From the NCBI RefSeq assembly GCF_014161445.1, contig NZ_JABBXA010000002.1, positions 354,257 to 418,256 on the forward strand: a stretch of DNA of 64,000 nt, read 5' to 3'. Made by a program: the position numbers and the translations under genes. Under the pieces are notes generated by a model, which saw only the letters and a program-made list of their open reading frames with translations, ran no database searches and was not told the origin of the DNA. Source of the DNA: Microbispora sp. H13382 (GTDB lineage: Bacteria; Actinomycetota; Actinomycetes; Streptosporangiales; Streptosporangiaceae). Of this stretch, positions 1 to 8,069 are shown piece after piece; position 1 is the stretch's first letter; every line of letters begins with the position of its first letter.

Positions 1-379
1 GCTCGCCCGCGTAAGGGCCGCGGGCGACGCGGCGGTCCCGCAGGTCGCCCGGCCCGTCGGCCCACCAGGTCTCGCGGATCTCCTGCCGGGGGCCGGTCAG
101 CCCGTTGGTCGTCCTGTTGTGCCACATGACCGCCTTCGCGCCCCGCCTCGTGAGCTGGACGTCGGCCTCCACACCGTCGGCGCCCCACGACCACTGGTCG
201 TCGACCGCCCGCAGCACGTTGGGCTGACGGATCGCGTCCTTCGCCTTGGCCCCGGCGCTCTTCGGGTAGCCGCCGTGACCGAAGACCAGCGGGCACGGCG
301 GCAGGTCCGTGGGGGGCGCGGGAGCGGCGAGCACCGCGACCGCGAGGGTCAGCGCGACACCCGCACATGCCCCGGTCAT
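1..379 (-). CDS. Secreted glycerophosphodiester phosphodiesterase (partial, C-terminus outside window)
   Basis: The first 126 codons are visible. An N-terminal hydrophobic signal peptide (about residues 1-20, ending in an Ala/Pro-rich stretch) is followed by the start of a GDPD TIM barrel: VFGHGGYP carries the catalytic His, GADGVEADVQLT the metal-binding Glu-x-Asp, and MWHNRTTNGLTG the second His. Known family chemistry is hydrolysis of glycerophosphodiesters to glycerol-3-phosphate and an alcohol, here outside the membrane. The ATG at 377-379 is preceded by a GGGGGGA ribosome site 5-6 bases upstream. The gene is divergent from the SpoIIE phosphatase gene and shares a roughly 280-base control region with it. 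The family call is firm; the substrate is unknown. Confidence 0.85.
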   Translation of the reverse strand, partial: MTGACAGVALTLAVAVLAAPAPPTDLPPCPLVFGHGGYPKSAGAKAKDAIRQPNVLRAVDDQWSWGADGVEADVQLTRRGAKAVMWHNRTTNGLTGPRQEIRETWWADGPGDLRDRRVARGPYAGE

Positions 380-481
380 CGTTCCCCCCGTCTGTCGGCC
401 AGCAGGCATTGTGCGCGGACGCCAGGAGGACGGGCGGCTGGCACAAGGCCACAAAAAGTAAAAAGTTCCCCAAATGTCCAC

Positions 482-504
482 GAGCACATAAGGGCCCTGT
501 GCTC
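482..504. promoter_or_regulatory. Inverted repeat in the GDPD/SpoIIE divergent region
   Basis: GAGCACA (482-488) and TGTGCTC (498-504) form perfect 7-base arms around a 9-base spacer. The site lies between two divergent genes, in a stretch (about 455-490) that is unusually A-rich for this genome. It could be a repressor or activator operator. No regulator is identified. Confidence 0.35.
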
Positions 505-661
505 AGGGCGAAGGGCGGGACGTGACGGAACGCCGCCGGGATACCAAAGGGCGTCCAGCACCTGTCCCCGGCTGCGGCAGGTAACCTCATCGGGAAGGCA
601 AGAGCGATCCTCCATACAGTCCGCTCTTGCGGATGCCTTGCGAAAGGTGGCCGGCGGATCG

Positions 662-2242
662 ATGAGCGGAGGTGATCGCATCCTGCGGCTTACTCCAGTG
701 AGCGGCCCGTCTGTCGACCTGGACGAGTCGTCTGTCGAAGCGATGGCCGGGCTGGTGCAGGCCATGCTTGACGCGATCTCCATTCAGGGTGTCTGGCTGG
801 CGCCCATCCGCGACAAGGCCGGCGCGATCGCCGATTTCGAGGTGCTCGCGGCCAGTCCCGACGCCAGGGACATCCGCGATCGGGCCGGCAAGGAGCTCGT
901 CGGTCTGCGGACGATCGAGGCGTATCCGGGCGTCGGCGGTTCCCCGCTGTGGGATGCCTACCTTCGTGTCATGGAGACGGGGGAACCCGAGAACGTCGAC
1001 CCCTACATCCACCGGGAGACCGGGGAAGGCGTCTCGCACCTGTCCACCTACGGCGTCCGCCTCGCCCCGCTGCACGGCGGCCTCTTGGCCTCCTGGGTGC
1101 GCCACGACAGGGAGGAGCGCCTGTCGGCCAGGCTGCTCCACACCGAGCGCCTGGGCCACCTCGGATGGGGGCACTGGAGCCTTGTCACCGGCGAGGCCGA
1201 GTGGTCGGACCAGCTCTACACCATCCACGGGCGCGACCCGGCCGAGGGGCCGTTCGCGCTGGAGCACTACCGCGAGATCGCCCACCCGGACGACGTGCCG
1301 ATCGTCGAGCACGCGCTCACGACGCTGACCAGCAGCGGCGGGCCGCACGAGTTCGAGGTCCGCATCCGCGTCGGCGGCGAATACCGGCACATCAGGGCAA
1401 CGGCCGAGGTCAGCCGGGACGCGAACGGCCGGCCCGTCGAGATCCACGGCGTCGTGCAAGACGTGACCGACTGGCGCAGGACCGCCGACGAGCTCGCCGA
1501 GGTCACCCAGCGGCTGGAGGAGGAGTCGCAGCTCACCGCGCGACTGCAGAGCATCATCCTGCCCGTGCAGGACACGGTGCCCGGGCTGCAGATCGGCGTG
1601 CGCTACTTTCCCGCCGAGACCGCTCCGCTGGGCGGCGACTGGTACCAGGCCATCCACCTCGATCACGAGGAGGCGCTGCTGGCCGTGGGCGACGTCGCCG
1701 GGCACGGCCTGGCCGCCGCCTCAGCGATGGCCAAGCTGCGGCACGCGATCACCGGGCTGGCCTTCGCCGACCACGACCCGGCGCAGATCCTCGTGGCGCT
1801 GAACCGGCTGCTGCGGCGGATGCGGCCGGACGTGCTGGCGACCTCGGTGGTGGCCCGCTACCGGACCAAGGACCGCACGCTGCGGTGGACCCACGCGGGT
1901 CACCCGCCGATGCTGCTGGTCCGCGGGAGCAGGGTCCAGCGGCTGCTCCACCCGGGCGTGCTGCTCGGCGTCTTCGAGGACGTGAGCTACAGCTGCGCCG
2001 AGATCCGGCTGGAACCGGACGATCTACTCCTCATGTTCACCGACGGTCTTATCGAGCGGCCGGGCCGGGACCTGTTCGAGGGCCTGGACATCCTCAGCGC
2101 CGCGATCGCCGAGACAGTGCCGAAGGTGCCACCGCAGGATCGCGTGGCGGCGGTGATGGAGGCTCTGGCCCCAAGCAACACCGGCGACGACACCTGCATT
2201 CTGGTCGCGCGCATTTTGCCGAACTCCACGGAAGTGTCCTGA
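662..2242 (+). CDS. PAS/PAC sensor PP2C-type (SpoIIE) serine phosphatase
   Basis: 526 residues. Two PAS-like segments come first (about 20-140 and 165-275, the second ending in a PAC-type HIRATAEVSRD...GVVQDVTD), then a short coiled linker rich in Glu/Leu (about 280-300), then a SpoIIE/PP2C domain (about 295-520). Visible motifs are GGDWYQ, VGDVAGHGLAAA, FTDGLIE and the terminal DDTCILV with metal-binding Asp residues. Such proteins dephosphorylate STAS anti-anti-sigma factors when the PAS part senses a signal; the ligand is unknown. The frame is open further upstream, but conserved sequence begins near this ATG and the upstream part looks non-coding. A GTG at 647 is the alternative start. 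The stop overlaps the next gene's ATG (TGATG), so the two are translationally coupled. Confidence 0.85.
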   Translation: MSGGDRILRLTPVSGPSVDLDESSVEAMAGLVQAMLDAISIQGVWLAPIRDKAGAIADFEVLAASPDARDIRDRAGKELVGLRTIEAYPGVGGSPLWDAYLRVMETGEPENVDPYIHRETGEGVSHLSTYGVRLAPLHGGLLASWVRHDREERLSARLLHTERLGHLGWGHWSLVTGEAEWSDQLYTIHGRDPAEGPFALEHYREIAHPDDVPIVEHALTTLTSSGGPHEFEVRIRVGGEYRHIRATAEVSRDANGRPVEIHGVVQDVTDWRRTADELAEVTQRLEEESQLTARLQSIILPVQDTVPGLQIGVRYFPAETAPLGGDWYQAIHLDHEEALLAVGDVAGHGLAAASAMAKLRHAITGLAFADHDPAQILVALNRLLRRMRPDVLATSVVARYRTKDRTLRWTHAGHPPMLLVRGSRVQRLLHPGVLLGVFEDVSYSCAEIRLEPDDLLLMFTDGLIERPGRDLFEGLDILSAAIAETVPKVPPQDRVAAVMEALAPSNTGDDTCILVARILPNSTEVS

Positions 2243-2625
2243 TGTCTGATCTGCACAACATCTCGACAGCCGAGACCACGTTCGCCGCCGAGAGCAGCGG
2301 AAGCATCGGACTGCTGACGGTGCGGGGGACCCTCGACTTCACCACCCACGAGGTGGCCACGGAATTCCTCGACAAGGCCTTCGCTCATTTCGGGCCGTAC
2401 CTTGTGGTGAACCTGCTCGAACTGGCCTTCCTCGACTCCAGGGCGACGGGCCTGCTGGTCAACTGCTGGAAGCGCGCGCTGGACGAGGGCGGCTGGATGG
2501 CCCTCGTCGCGGTCGAGCAGGGCGCGGCCCGCGCCCTGTGGATCACCGGGCTGGCCTTCCACGTCCCGGTCTTCCCCACTGTGGCGGACGCCCTCGCCGC
2601 CGCGCCGTCCCGCGAGCCGGAGTAG
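2242..2625 (+). CDS. STAS-domain anti-anti-sigma factor
   Basis: 127 residues of a single STAS fold. The segment AFLDSRATGLLV matches the conserved loop whose Ser is phosphorylated by an RsbW-type kinase in SpoIIAA/RsbV proteins. Translation starts inside the stop codon of the SpoIIE-type phosphatase, so this is almost certainly the phosphatase's direct substrate. The expected third partner, an RsbW-like kinase/anti-sigma factor, is not adjacent; the ATPase at 35615-36067 is a candidate only by inference. Family certain, sigma-factor target unknown. Confidence 0.85.
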   Translation: MSDLHNISTAETTFAAESSGSIGLLTVRGTLDFTTHEVATEFLDKAFAHFGPYLVVNLLELAFLDSRATGLLVNCWKRALDEGGWMALVAVEQGAARALWITGLAFHVPVFPTVADALAAAPSREPE

Positions 2626-2735
2626 TCCGCAGGCCCGCCATCCACGACCGACTCCCCTCAGGCACCGCCACTGGCGGGTAGAGCCCCGGAGCCGGGGGTA
2701 GCACCCGAGAAGTCGGCCGTGGAGGGGGCGAAGTC

Positions 2736-3212
2736 ATGAAACGTCTCATTGCCGGAGCGGCGGCCCTTGCCGCCGCGGGCCTGGGAGCGGCGCGATGGGC
2801 GGCCTCGCGTAGGCGTGTGCAGGCCGCGGCGAAGGACCCCCTGGAGTCGAGCCGCTGGCTCGGCGTCACGATCAACCGGCCGCCGGACGAGGTCGCCCCG
2901 GGTGGGCACCTGCCGGATCCGCTGGCCCGGGTGGACGCCGAGGTGCGGATGAACCGGGCGCCGGGCGACCGGGGCACGGAGATCTACGCCCGGCCGAGGG
3001 AGCACCGCGCGGGCGCCGAGGGCGTCCTCGCCCGGCTGCGGGGTGACGATCCCCGTACGGTGGTCCGTACGGCGTTGCGTGAGACGAAGTCCCTGCTGGA
3101 GACCGGTGACGTGCTGCGGTCGGACGAGGAGCTCGGCACGACCAGGCCGACGATGCCGGGCAAGGTGCTCGACATGGCGCTGGGACGCGCGGCGGAGGGG
3201 GGACGACTGTGA
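2736..3212 (+). CDS. Short membrane-anchored SRPBCC-like protein
   Basis: 158 residues with a hydrophobic N-terminal helix (about 3-24) followed by Arg residues. The sequence VTINRPPDEV resembles the start of actinobacterial SRPBCC (polyketide cyclase/START-like) proteins, and GDRGTEIYARP with the end LRETKSLLETGDVLRSDE resembles their C-terminal part. The central portion of the fold, with the usual tryptophan-rich strands, appears missing, so this looks like an internally shortened derivative. Its stop overlaps the next start (GTGA), which couples it to the alcohol dehydrogenase. The similarity is read by eye and the function is not known. Confidence 0.55.
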   Translation: MKRLIAGAAALAAAGLGAARWAASRRRVQAAAKDPLESSRWLGVTINRPPDEVAPGGHLPDPLARVDAEVRMNRAPGDRGTEIYARPREHRAGAEGVLARLRGDDPRTVVRTALRETKSLLETGDVLRSDEELGTTRPTMPGKVLDMALGRAAEGGRL

Positions 3213-4384
3213 AGGCGCTGTGCTGGCAGGGCGTGAACGAACTGTCGGTCGAGCAGGTGCCCGACCCCGCGATCCTCAACGCCCAGGACGCGATCGTGAA
3301 GGTGACGGCGAGCACCACCTGCGGTTCCGACCTTCACCTGCTCGGCGGATACATCCCCGCGATGCGGGCCGGGGACGTCATCGGGCACGAGTTCATCGGC
3401 GAGATCGTCGACGTCGGCCCCGAGGTGAACCGGCACCGCGTGGGTGACCGCGTCGTGGTCTGCTCCATCATCGGATGCGGCCGCTGCTGGGCCTGCCGGC
3501 ACGACGAGTGGTCGCTGTGTGAGAACAGCAACCCCAAGCCGGGCGTCACGGACCTGATGTGGGGTGGCACGACCGCCGGCATCTTCGGCTACTCCCACGC
3601 CATGGGCGGCTTCCGGGGCAGCCACGCCGAGTACATCCGCGTTCCCTTCGTCGACTACAACGCGTTCACCGTCCCCGAGGGCATCGCGGACCTCGACGCC
3701 CTGTTCGCCTCCGACGCGGCCCCGACCGGCTGGATGGGCGCCGAGCTCGGCGGTGTGAAGCCGGGAGACGTGGTCGCGGTGTGGGGGTGCGGCGCCGTCG
3801 GCCAGATGGCCGCCCGGGCCGCCATGCTGCTCGGCGCCGAGCGGGTCATCGCGATCGACCGCTACCCGGAACGCCTCGCCATGACCGCCCGCCACGTCGG
3901 CTGCGAGGTGATCGACTACACGAGCACCGACGTCACCGCGGAGCTGCGCGAGCGCACCGGCGGCCGGGGCCCGGACGTGTGCGTCGAGGCCGTCGGCATG
4001 GAGGCCGACAGCACCGGGATCCAGCGCGTGTACGACGGGATCAAGCAGCAGCTCCGCCTGGAGCAGGACCGCCCGATCGCGGTACGCGAGGCGATCCACG
4101 CCTGCCGCAAGGGCGGCTCGGTGTTCGTGCTGGGGGTCTTCGCCGGATTCGTGGACAAGTTTCCACTCGGCGCGCTGATGAACAAGGGCCTCACGCTGCG
4201 CGGCGCGCAGCAGCACGGCCAGCGGTACATCCCGAAGCTCCTCGACCGGATCGCGAAGGGCGACCTGAAGACCTCCTACCTCGCGACGCACACGATGACG
4301 CTCGACGAGGGGCCGAAGGGCTACGACATGTTCAAGCACAAGAAGGACGGTTGCGTCCGCGCCGTCTTCCGCCCCTGGGCGTGA
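3209..4384 (+). CDS. Zinc-dependent alcohol dehydrogenase (formaldehyde-dehydrogenase-like branch)
   Basis: 391-residue medium-chain dehydrogenase/reductase. The N-terminal GroES-like half holds catalytic zinc ligands (Cys in TTCGSD, the GHE motif), the four-Cys structural-zinc loop IIGCGRCWACRHDEWSLC, and then the Rossmann half with VWGCGAVGQMAARAA and the acidic residue of AIDRYPERL for NAD(P) selection. The 30-odd extra residues after the Rossmann core (IQRVYDGIKQQLRLEQDRP) mark the glutathione-independent formaldehyde/threonine-dehydrogenase-like branch. It starts with a GTG that overlaps the upstream stop. The reaction is NAD(P)-linked oxidation of an alcohol or aldehyde; the substrate cannot be read from sequence. 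Confidence 0.85.
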   Translation: MKALCWQGVNELSVEQVPDPAILNAQDAIVKVTASTTCGSDLHLLGGYIPAMRAGDVIGHEFIGEIVDVGPEVNRHRVGDRVVVCSIIGCGRCWACRHDEWSLCENSNPKPGVTDLMWGGTTAGIFGYSHAMGGFRGSHAEYIRVPFVDYNAFTVPEGIADLDALFASDAAPTGWMGAELGGVKPGDVVAVWGCGAVGQMAARAAMLLGAERVIAIDRYPERLAMTARHVGCEVIDYTSTDVTAELRERTGGRGPDVCVEAVGMEADSTGIQRVYDGIKQQLRLEQDRPIAVREAIHACRKGGSVFVLGVFAGFVDKFPLGALMNKGLTLRGAQQHGQRYIPKLLDRIAKGDLKTSYLATHTMTLDEGPKGYDMFKHKKDGCVRAVFRPWA

Positions 4385-4432
4385 CGTGAGGGGGCGCCCG
4401 CCGCCCCGAGGTGGGGCGGCGGGCGGGTGATC

Positions 4433-4540
4433 TCAGCGTACGGCTGGGGCGGCCAGCCGTTCCGCCTCATGGTGCAGTGCCTCGATCAGGACGAGCTCCA
4501 GGCGGAGCTCGTCCTCCACGAGGCTGTCGAGGACGTCCAT
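4433..4540 (-). CDS. Small hypothetical protein (35 aa)
   Basis: The frame is open further upstream, but AAGGAGG sits exactly five bases before the ATG at 4538-4540, which is the best Shine-Dalgarno sequence in this neighbourhood and decides the start. The peptide begins MDVLDSLVEDELRLELVLI and continues as one acidic amphipathic helix rich in Leu/Glu. It has no recognised domain. It lies convergent to the alcohol dehydrogenase and divergent from helD, with an AT-richer upstream region. Whether it is a real product is an inference from the ribosome site; it may act by protein-protein contact. Confidence 0.5.
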   Translation of the reverse strand: MDVLDSLVEDELRLELVLIEALHHEAERLAAPAVR

Positions 4541-4821
4541 CCGGGCCTCCTTGTTTCCAAAGACGTCCCGCGGCACGCGGCGGTTGACCATGGCACGGCA
4601 CGAATCCGGATGGAACGAGGCAATCTTCCCAGTCGGCCGCGCCGCACGTCGGCTACCCAGAACGGATGCGTCATCACTCACATCCGTCACAAAAGACTCG
4701 GAAAACAAAAAATCCACCCCGAAGCGGAGTGGAGATCGCGAGGCATGCATGCGATGCCCTATAGTGAGAGATTCCCAAATATCTGATAGACAGACCCTCT
4801 CGACAGGAGTTTATCACAGGA
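4541..4821. promoter_or_regulatory. Divergent promoter region of helD and the 35-aa gene
   Basis: 281 bases, clearly richer in A/T than the flanking genes, without a convincing further gene. TATAGT at 4760-4765 is a plausible -10 box for helD, with no good -35 match. A palindromic GCATGC (4743-4748) sits just upstream. The nearest ribosome site for helD is ACAGGAG at 4803-4809, rather far from the ATG, with a second AGGA directly abutting it. I do not see a recognisable rifamycin-associated element. Confidence 0.3.
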
Positions 4822-7146
4822 ATGGGTGACCGTCAATCCGACTCCGCTCGCGCCGACGCCCTGCGGATCGAACAGTCCTACGTCTCCATGCTGTACGACC
4901 GCCTCGACATCGCACGTGAGCGGGCCGAGCACGGCATGCGGGAGGTCCTGGCCCGCGGTGGCACGGGCACCCGCCAGGCCGTCGTGGAGCGGGAGGTGAC
5001 GGCGGCCGAGCACGGCCGCCGCCTCGCGCAACTGTCGGCCGTGGAACGCGGCCTGTGCTTCGGGCGCATCGACGACGCCGACGGCGAGACCCTCTACATC
5101 GGCCGCATCGGGCTGCGTGACGACGACCACACCTCCGTGCTCGTCGACTGGCGCGCCCCCGCCGCCCGCCCCTTCTACGTCGCCACCCCCGGCGACCCGG
5201 GCTCCCTCGTACGCCGCCGTCACCTGCACACGCGGCACCGCGAGGTCGTGGGCATCGACGACGAGGTGTTCGACCTCGACCGGATGGCCGACGGAGACCG
5301 CCGTACGCTCGTCGGCGAGGCCGCGCTGCTCGCGGCGCTGCGCCGCGGGCGCACCGGACGCATGGGCGAGGTCGTCGCCACCATCCAACGCGAGCAGGAC
5401 CGGGTGATCCGCTCCGGCCTGGCGGGGGCGCTCGTCGTGCAGGGCGGGCCGGGCACGGGCAAGACCGTCGCCGCCCTGCACCGGGCGGCGTACCTGCTCT
5501 ACACGCACCGCGACACGCTGGAGCGGCGTGGCGTGCTCGTCGTCGGTCCCAACGCGACGTTCTCCCGCTACATCAGCCAGGTGCTGCCCGCGCTGGGCGA
5601 GACGCAGGTGGTGCTGACGAGCATGGGCGGGCTCCATCCCGGGGTGCGGGCCAGCGCCGAGGACGAGCCGGCGGTCGCCGTCGTCAAGGGCGACCCGCGC
5701 ATGGCCCGGGTGGTCGAGGAGGCGGTCCGCGACCGCCAGCGCGTGCCGGAGGGCGACCTGGAGGTGAAGATCCCCGTCCGCACCTCGGTGCGCGGCGGCG
5801 TGGAGGTGGTGGTCGAGGAGATGCCGCTGCGGGTGGACCACGCCACCTGCCTGCGGGCCCGGGACCGCGCACGCGGCCTGCGGCGTCAGCACAACATCGC
5901 CCGGTGGACGTTCGTGGACCAGGTGCTGCGGGCCCTGGCCCGGGACGAGGCGGCACGGCTCGACCGGCCGCTGGAGGACGGCGACCTGAAGTACGCCGCC
6001 ACGACCCTGTGGGAGCACCGGCCGGTCCGCGACGCGCTCGACGCCCTGTGGCCGGAGATCACTCCGGAGCGGCTCGTCCGCGAACTCCTGTCGGACGAGG
6101 AACGGCTGCGCGCGGCGGCCGGGCCGCACCTGACGGAGGAGGAGCGCACGCTCCTGCTGCGGCCCCGCGAGGCGCCGTGGACGGTCGGCGACGTCCCCCT
6201 GCTGGACGAGGCCGCCGAACTGCTCGGCGAGTACGACTACGGGGCCGGGGCCAGGCGGCGCCGCGCGGAGGAGGAGCGGCGCGAGGAGGAGCTGTACGCC
6301 CGGGAAGTGCTGACGATCACCGACGTCGACCCCGTGCTCGACGCGACCCTGCTGGCCGGCCGCAACCGCGCCGACGAGGCGTACGTGACGACCGCGGACC
6401 GGGCCGCCCGCGACCGCACCTGGGCGTACGGGCACGTGATCGTGGACGAGGCCCAGGAGCTGTCGGCGATGGCGTGGCGGACGGTGATGCGGCGGGTCCC
6501 GGCACGCTCCCTCACGGTGGTCGGCGACATCGCCCAGACCGGCTCGGCCGCGGGCGCGCGCTCCTGGGGCGAGATGCTCGACCCCTATGTGAAGGGACGC
6601 TGGCGGGAGGAGCGCCTGCTGGTCAACTACCGGACGCCGGCCGAGATCATGGAGGTCGCCGCCGACGTGCTGCGCGCCGTGGCGCCCGGGGAGGAGCCGC
6701 CCGAGTCGGTCCGGTTCGGCGGCGCCCGCCCCCGCGCCGTGCCCGCCGCCGGGACCGACCTGCGGCTGCTCGTGGAGTCGGAACTGCGCGAGATCGAAGA
6801 GGGACGGGTCGGCGTCGTCACGCCGGACACCCGGCACGCGGAGGTCGCCGCGCTGTTCCCCGAGGCCGTCGACCCCCTGGACAGCCCGGTCGCCGTCCTC
6901 ACCGTACGCGGCTCGAAGGGCCTGGAATTCGACGCCGTGGTGGTCGTGGACCCCGAGGGCATCCTGAGCCAGTCGTCCAATGGCGGCCAGGATCTGTACG
7001 TCGCCATCACCCGGGCGACCCGGCGGCTCACCGTCCTCTACGAGGACCGCCTGCCCGCCATACTCCACCGCCTGGCCACGAGAGCCTCGACGGTGAAGCG
7101 GGGTACACCGAGCGAGCCGGAGGGGCGCGCCGCCGGTCTGGACTGA
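4822..7146 (+). CDS. helD: HelD-like RNA polymerase recycling ATPase (UvrD/Rep superfamily 1)
   Basis: 774 residues. The N-terminus (IEQSYVSMLYDRLDIARERAE onward) is the coiled-coil arm that class II HelD inserts into the RNA polymerase secondary channel. Superfamily-1 helicase motifs follow: Walker A GGPGTGKT (about 208-215), motif II IVDEAQEL (about 538-545), motif III GDIAQTG, motif V LTVRGSKGLEFD and motif VI YVAITRATRRLTVL. Length and domain order match actinobacterial HelD, which releases stalled polymerase from DNA and in some species protects against rifamycins. Monocistronic. The last 46 bases of the reading frame and stop region are repeated 147 bases downstream. Confidence 0.85.
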   Translation: MGDRQSDSARADALRIEQSYVSMLYDRLDIARERAEHGMREVLARGGTGTRQAVVEREVTAAEHGRRLAQLSAVERGLCFGRIDDADGETLYIGRIGLRDDDHTSVLVDWRAPAARPFYVATPGDPGSLVRRRHLHTRHREVVGIDDEVFDLDRMADGDRRTLVGEAALLAALRRGRTGRMGEVVATIQREQDRVIRSGLAGALVVQGGPGTGKTVAALHRAAYLLYTHRDTLERRGVLVVGPNATFSRYISQVLPALGETQVVLTSMGGLHPGVRASAEDEPAVAVVKGDPRMARVVEEAVRDRQRVPEGDLEVKIPVRTSVRGGVEVVVEEMPLRVDHATCLRARDRARGLRRQHNIARWTFVDQVLRALARDEAARLDRPLEDGDLKYAATTLWEHRPVRDALDALWPEITPERLVRELLSDEERLRAAAGPHLTEEERTLLLRPREAPWTVGDVPLLDEAAELLGEYDYGAGARRRRAEEERREEELYAREVLTITDVDPVLDATLLAGRNRADEAYVTTADRAARDRTWAYGHVIVDEAQELSAMAWRTVMRRVPARSLTVVGDIAQTGSAAGARSWGEMLDPYVKGRWREERLLVNYRTPAEIMEVAADVLRAVAPGEEPPESVRFGGARPRAVPAAGTDLRLLVESELREIEEGRVGVVTPDTRHAEVAALFPEAVDPLDSPVAVLTVRGSKGLEFDAVVVVDPEGILSQSSNGGQDLYVAITRATRRLTVLYEDRLPAILHRLATRASTVKRGTPSEPEGRAAGLD

Positions 7147-7297
7147 GGAGCGCGCGGGAGCGAAGCGACCAAGCACGACGAGGGCTGTGCCCCTGGCGCG
7201 CCTCCGGCACGACCCCGCCGGGAGTGAGCGCCCCGATGAGCGAAGCGGGGAACACCGAGCGAGCCGGAGGGGCGCGCCGCCGGTCTGGACTGAGGAG
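7105..7297. repeat. 46-bp exact direct repeat containing the helD stop codon, in a decayed ~145-bp repeat
   Basis: Bases 7105-7150, which hold the last codons and TGA of helD, recur identically at 7252-7297. Flanking bases are related but diverged (for example GAAGCGGGG before and ACGACGAGGG after both copies), and a third partial copy (GACGGTGAAGCGGGAAACAC) ends at about 7376, just before the terminator. The 283-base gap after helD holds nothing else that I can call a gene. Confidence 0.8.
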
Positions 7298-7375
7298 AGA
7301 GGGAGTGAGGAACGAACTCCCGAACGACGAGGGAAGACGGCGGAAGTGAGCGCCCCGACGGTGAAGCGGGAAACA

Positions 7376-7410
7376 CAGTACGGCCGGCGTGGGGGACGCC
7401 GGCCGTACTG
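7376..7410. terminator. Bidirectional hairpin terminator
   Basis: A perfect 15-bp stem (7376-7390 with 7396-7410) closes a GGGGG loop. It stands between the 3' ends of helD (+) and the YtxH-like gene (-). There is no U-tract on either strand, as is common for terminators in high-GC actinobacteria. Confidence 0.8.
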
Positions 7411-7429
7411 GGTGGCTGTGAGGGATGAG

Positions 7430-7930
7430 CTAGGGCATTTTTCCCGAGATTTCATCGGCGGCCTTGTCGGCCTTCTCGCCGACTTCCTCGGCCTTGTCTC
7501 CGACCCACTTGCTGGCGTCGGATCCGGTGTGCCGCATGCTCTCCCGCATCGTCTCGGTCCAGCGCTGGGCGTTGTTCCGGTACATCGCCACACCGACCGC
7601 GCCGATCGCGACGCCGCTCAGCAACGCGAGGACCGGCCAGCGCCGGCGCGTCTTCTTGGTGCTGGACACGTCGATGCGGCGGGCCATCTCGGTCAGGAAC
7701 GCGCTGACGATCGGCGCGATCTGCTCCTCGACCGACTGTGCCGCCTGGTCGAGCTTCGGCGCCGCCCAGACCCTGGCGTCCTCGATCCGGTGCGTCGCGA
7801 GATCCCGGGCGGTCTCCGCCATCGGGCTCATCCGGCCACCGGCTCTCCTCGCCTGGTCTCTCATCCTGCTCAGCCACGTCTGCGGGATGACCACTTCGGC
7901 GCGGCGCCTTCTGTTCATTGTCAGGGACAC
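7430..7930 (-). CDS. Single-pass membrane protein, YtxH-like
   Basis: 166 residues. Start chosen at GTG 7928-7930 because GGGGAGG lies six bases upstream. A basic N-terminal region with amphipathic helices (about 1-95) precedes one transmembrane helix (RWPVLALLSGVAIGAVGVAMYR, about 97-118). The tail ends in charged Lys/Glu/Asp repeats (GDKAEEVGEKADKAADE), as in YtxH/LEA-like envelope proteins. It is divergent from ppiA. No enzymatic motif is seen; a structural or stress role at the membrane is only a guess. Confidence 0.65.
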   Translation of the reverse strand: MSLTMNRRRRAEVVIPQTWLSRMRDQARRAGGRMSPMAETARDLATHRIEDARVWAAPKLDQAAQSVEEQIAPIVSAFLTEMARRIDVSSTKKTRRRWPVLALLSGVAIGAVGVAMYRNNAQRWTETMRESMRHTGSDASKWVGDKAEEVGEKADKAADEISGKMP

Positions 7931-8069
7931 GATCAACCTCCCCAATCGACGGGGCCCCGGAACGACCCCTTCCCGGATGGTCGCGGCTCAATCACGAGCA
8001 GTGCTTGAAGGCATGCTCGATACCCTGTTCACGGACAACAAACACGATCAGACAAAGGGGGCGGCCCTC

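Noticed and set aside
119..661. In-frame extension of the SpoIIE phosphatase frame far upstream
   Set aside because: Its composition is Arg/Pro-rich, it overlaps the divergent GDPD gene on the other strand, and it has no ribosome site; the conserved PAS region begins near 662.
4759..7593. A 944-codon open frame on the minus strand across helD
   Set aside because: It is the complement of a well-conserved helicase gene; long antisense frames are normal at this GC, and its product is Gly/Arg/Val-rich with no motif.
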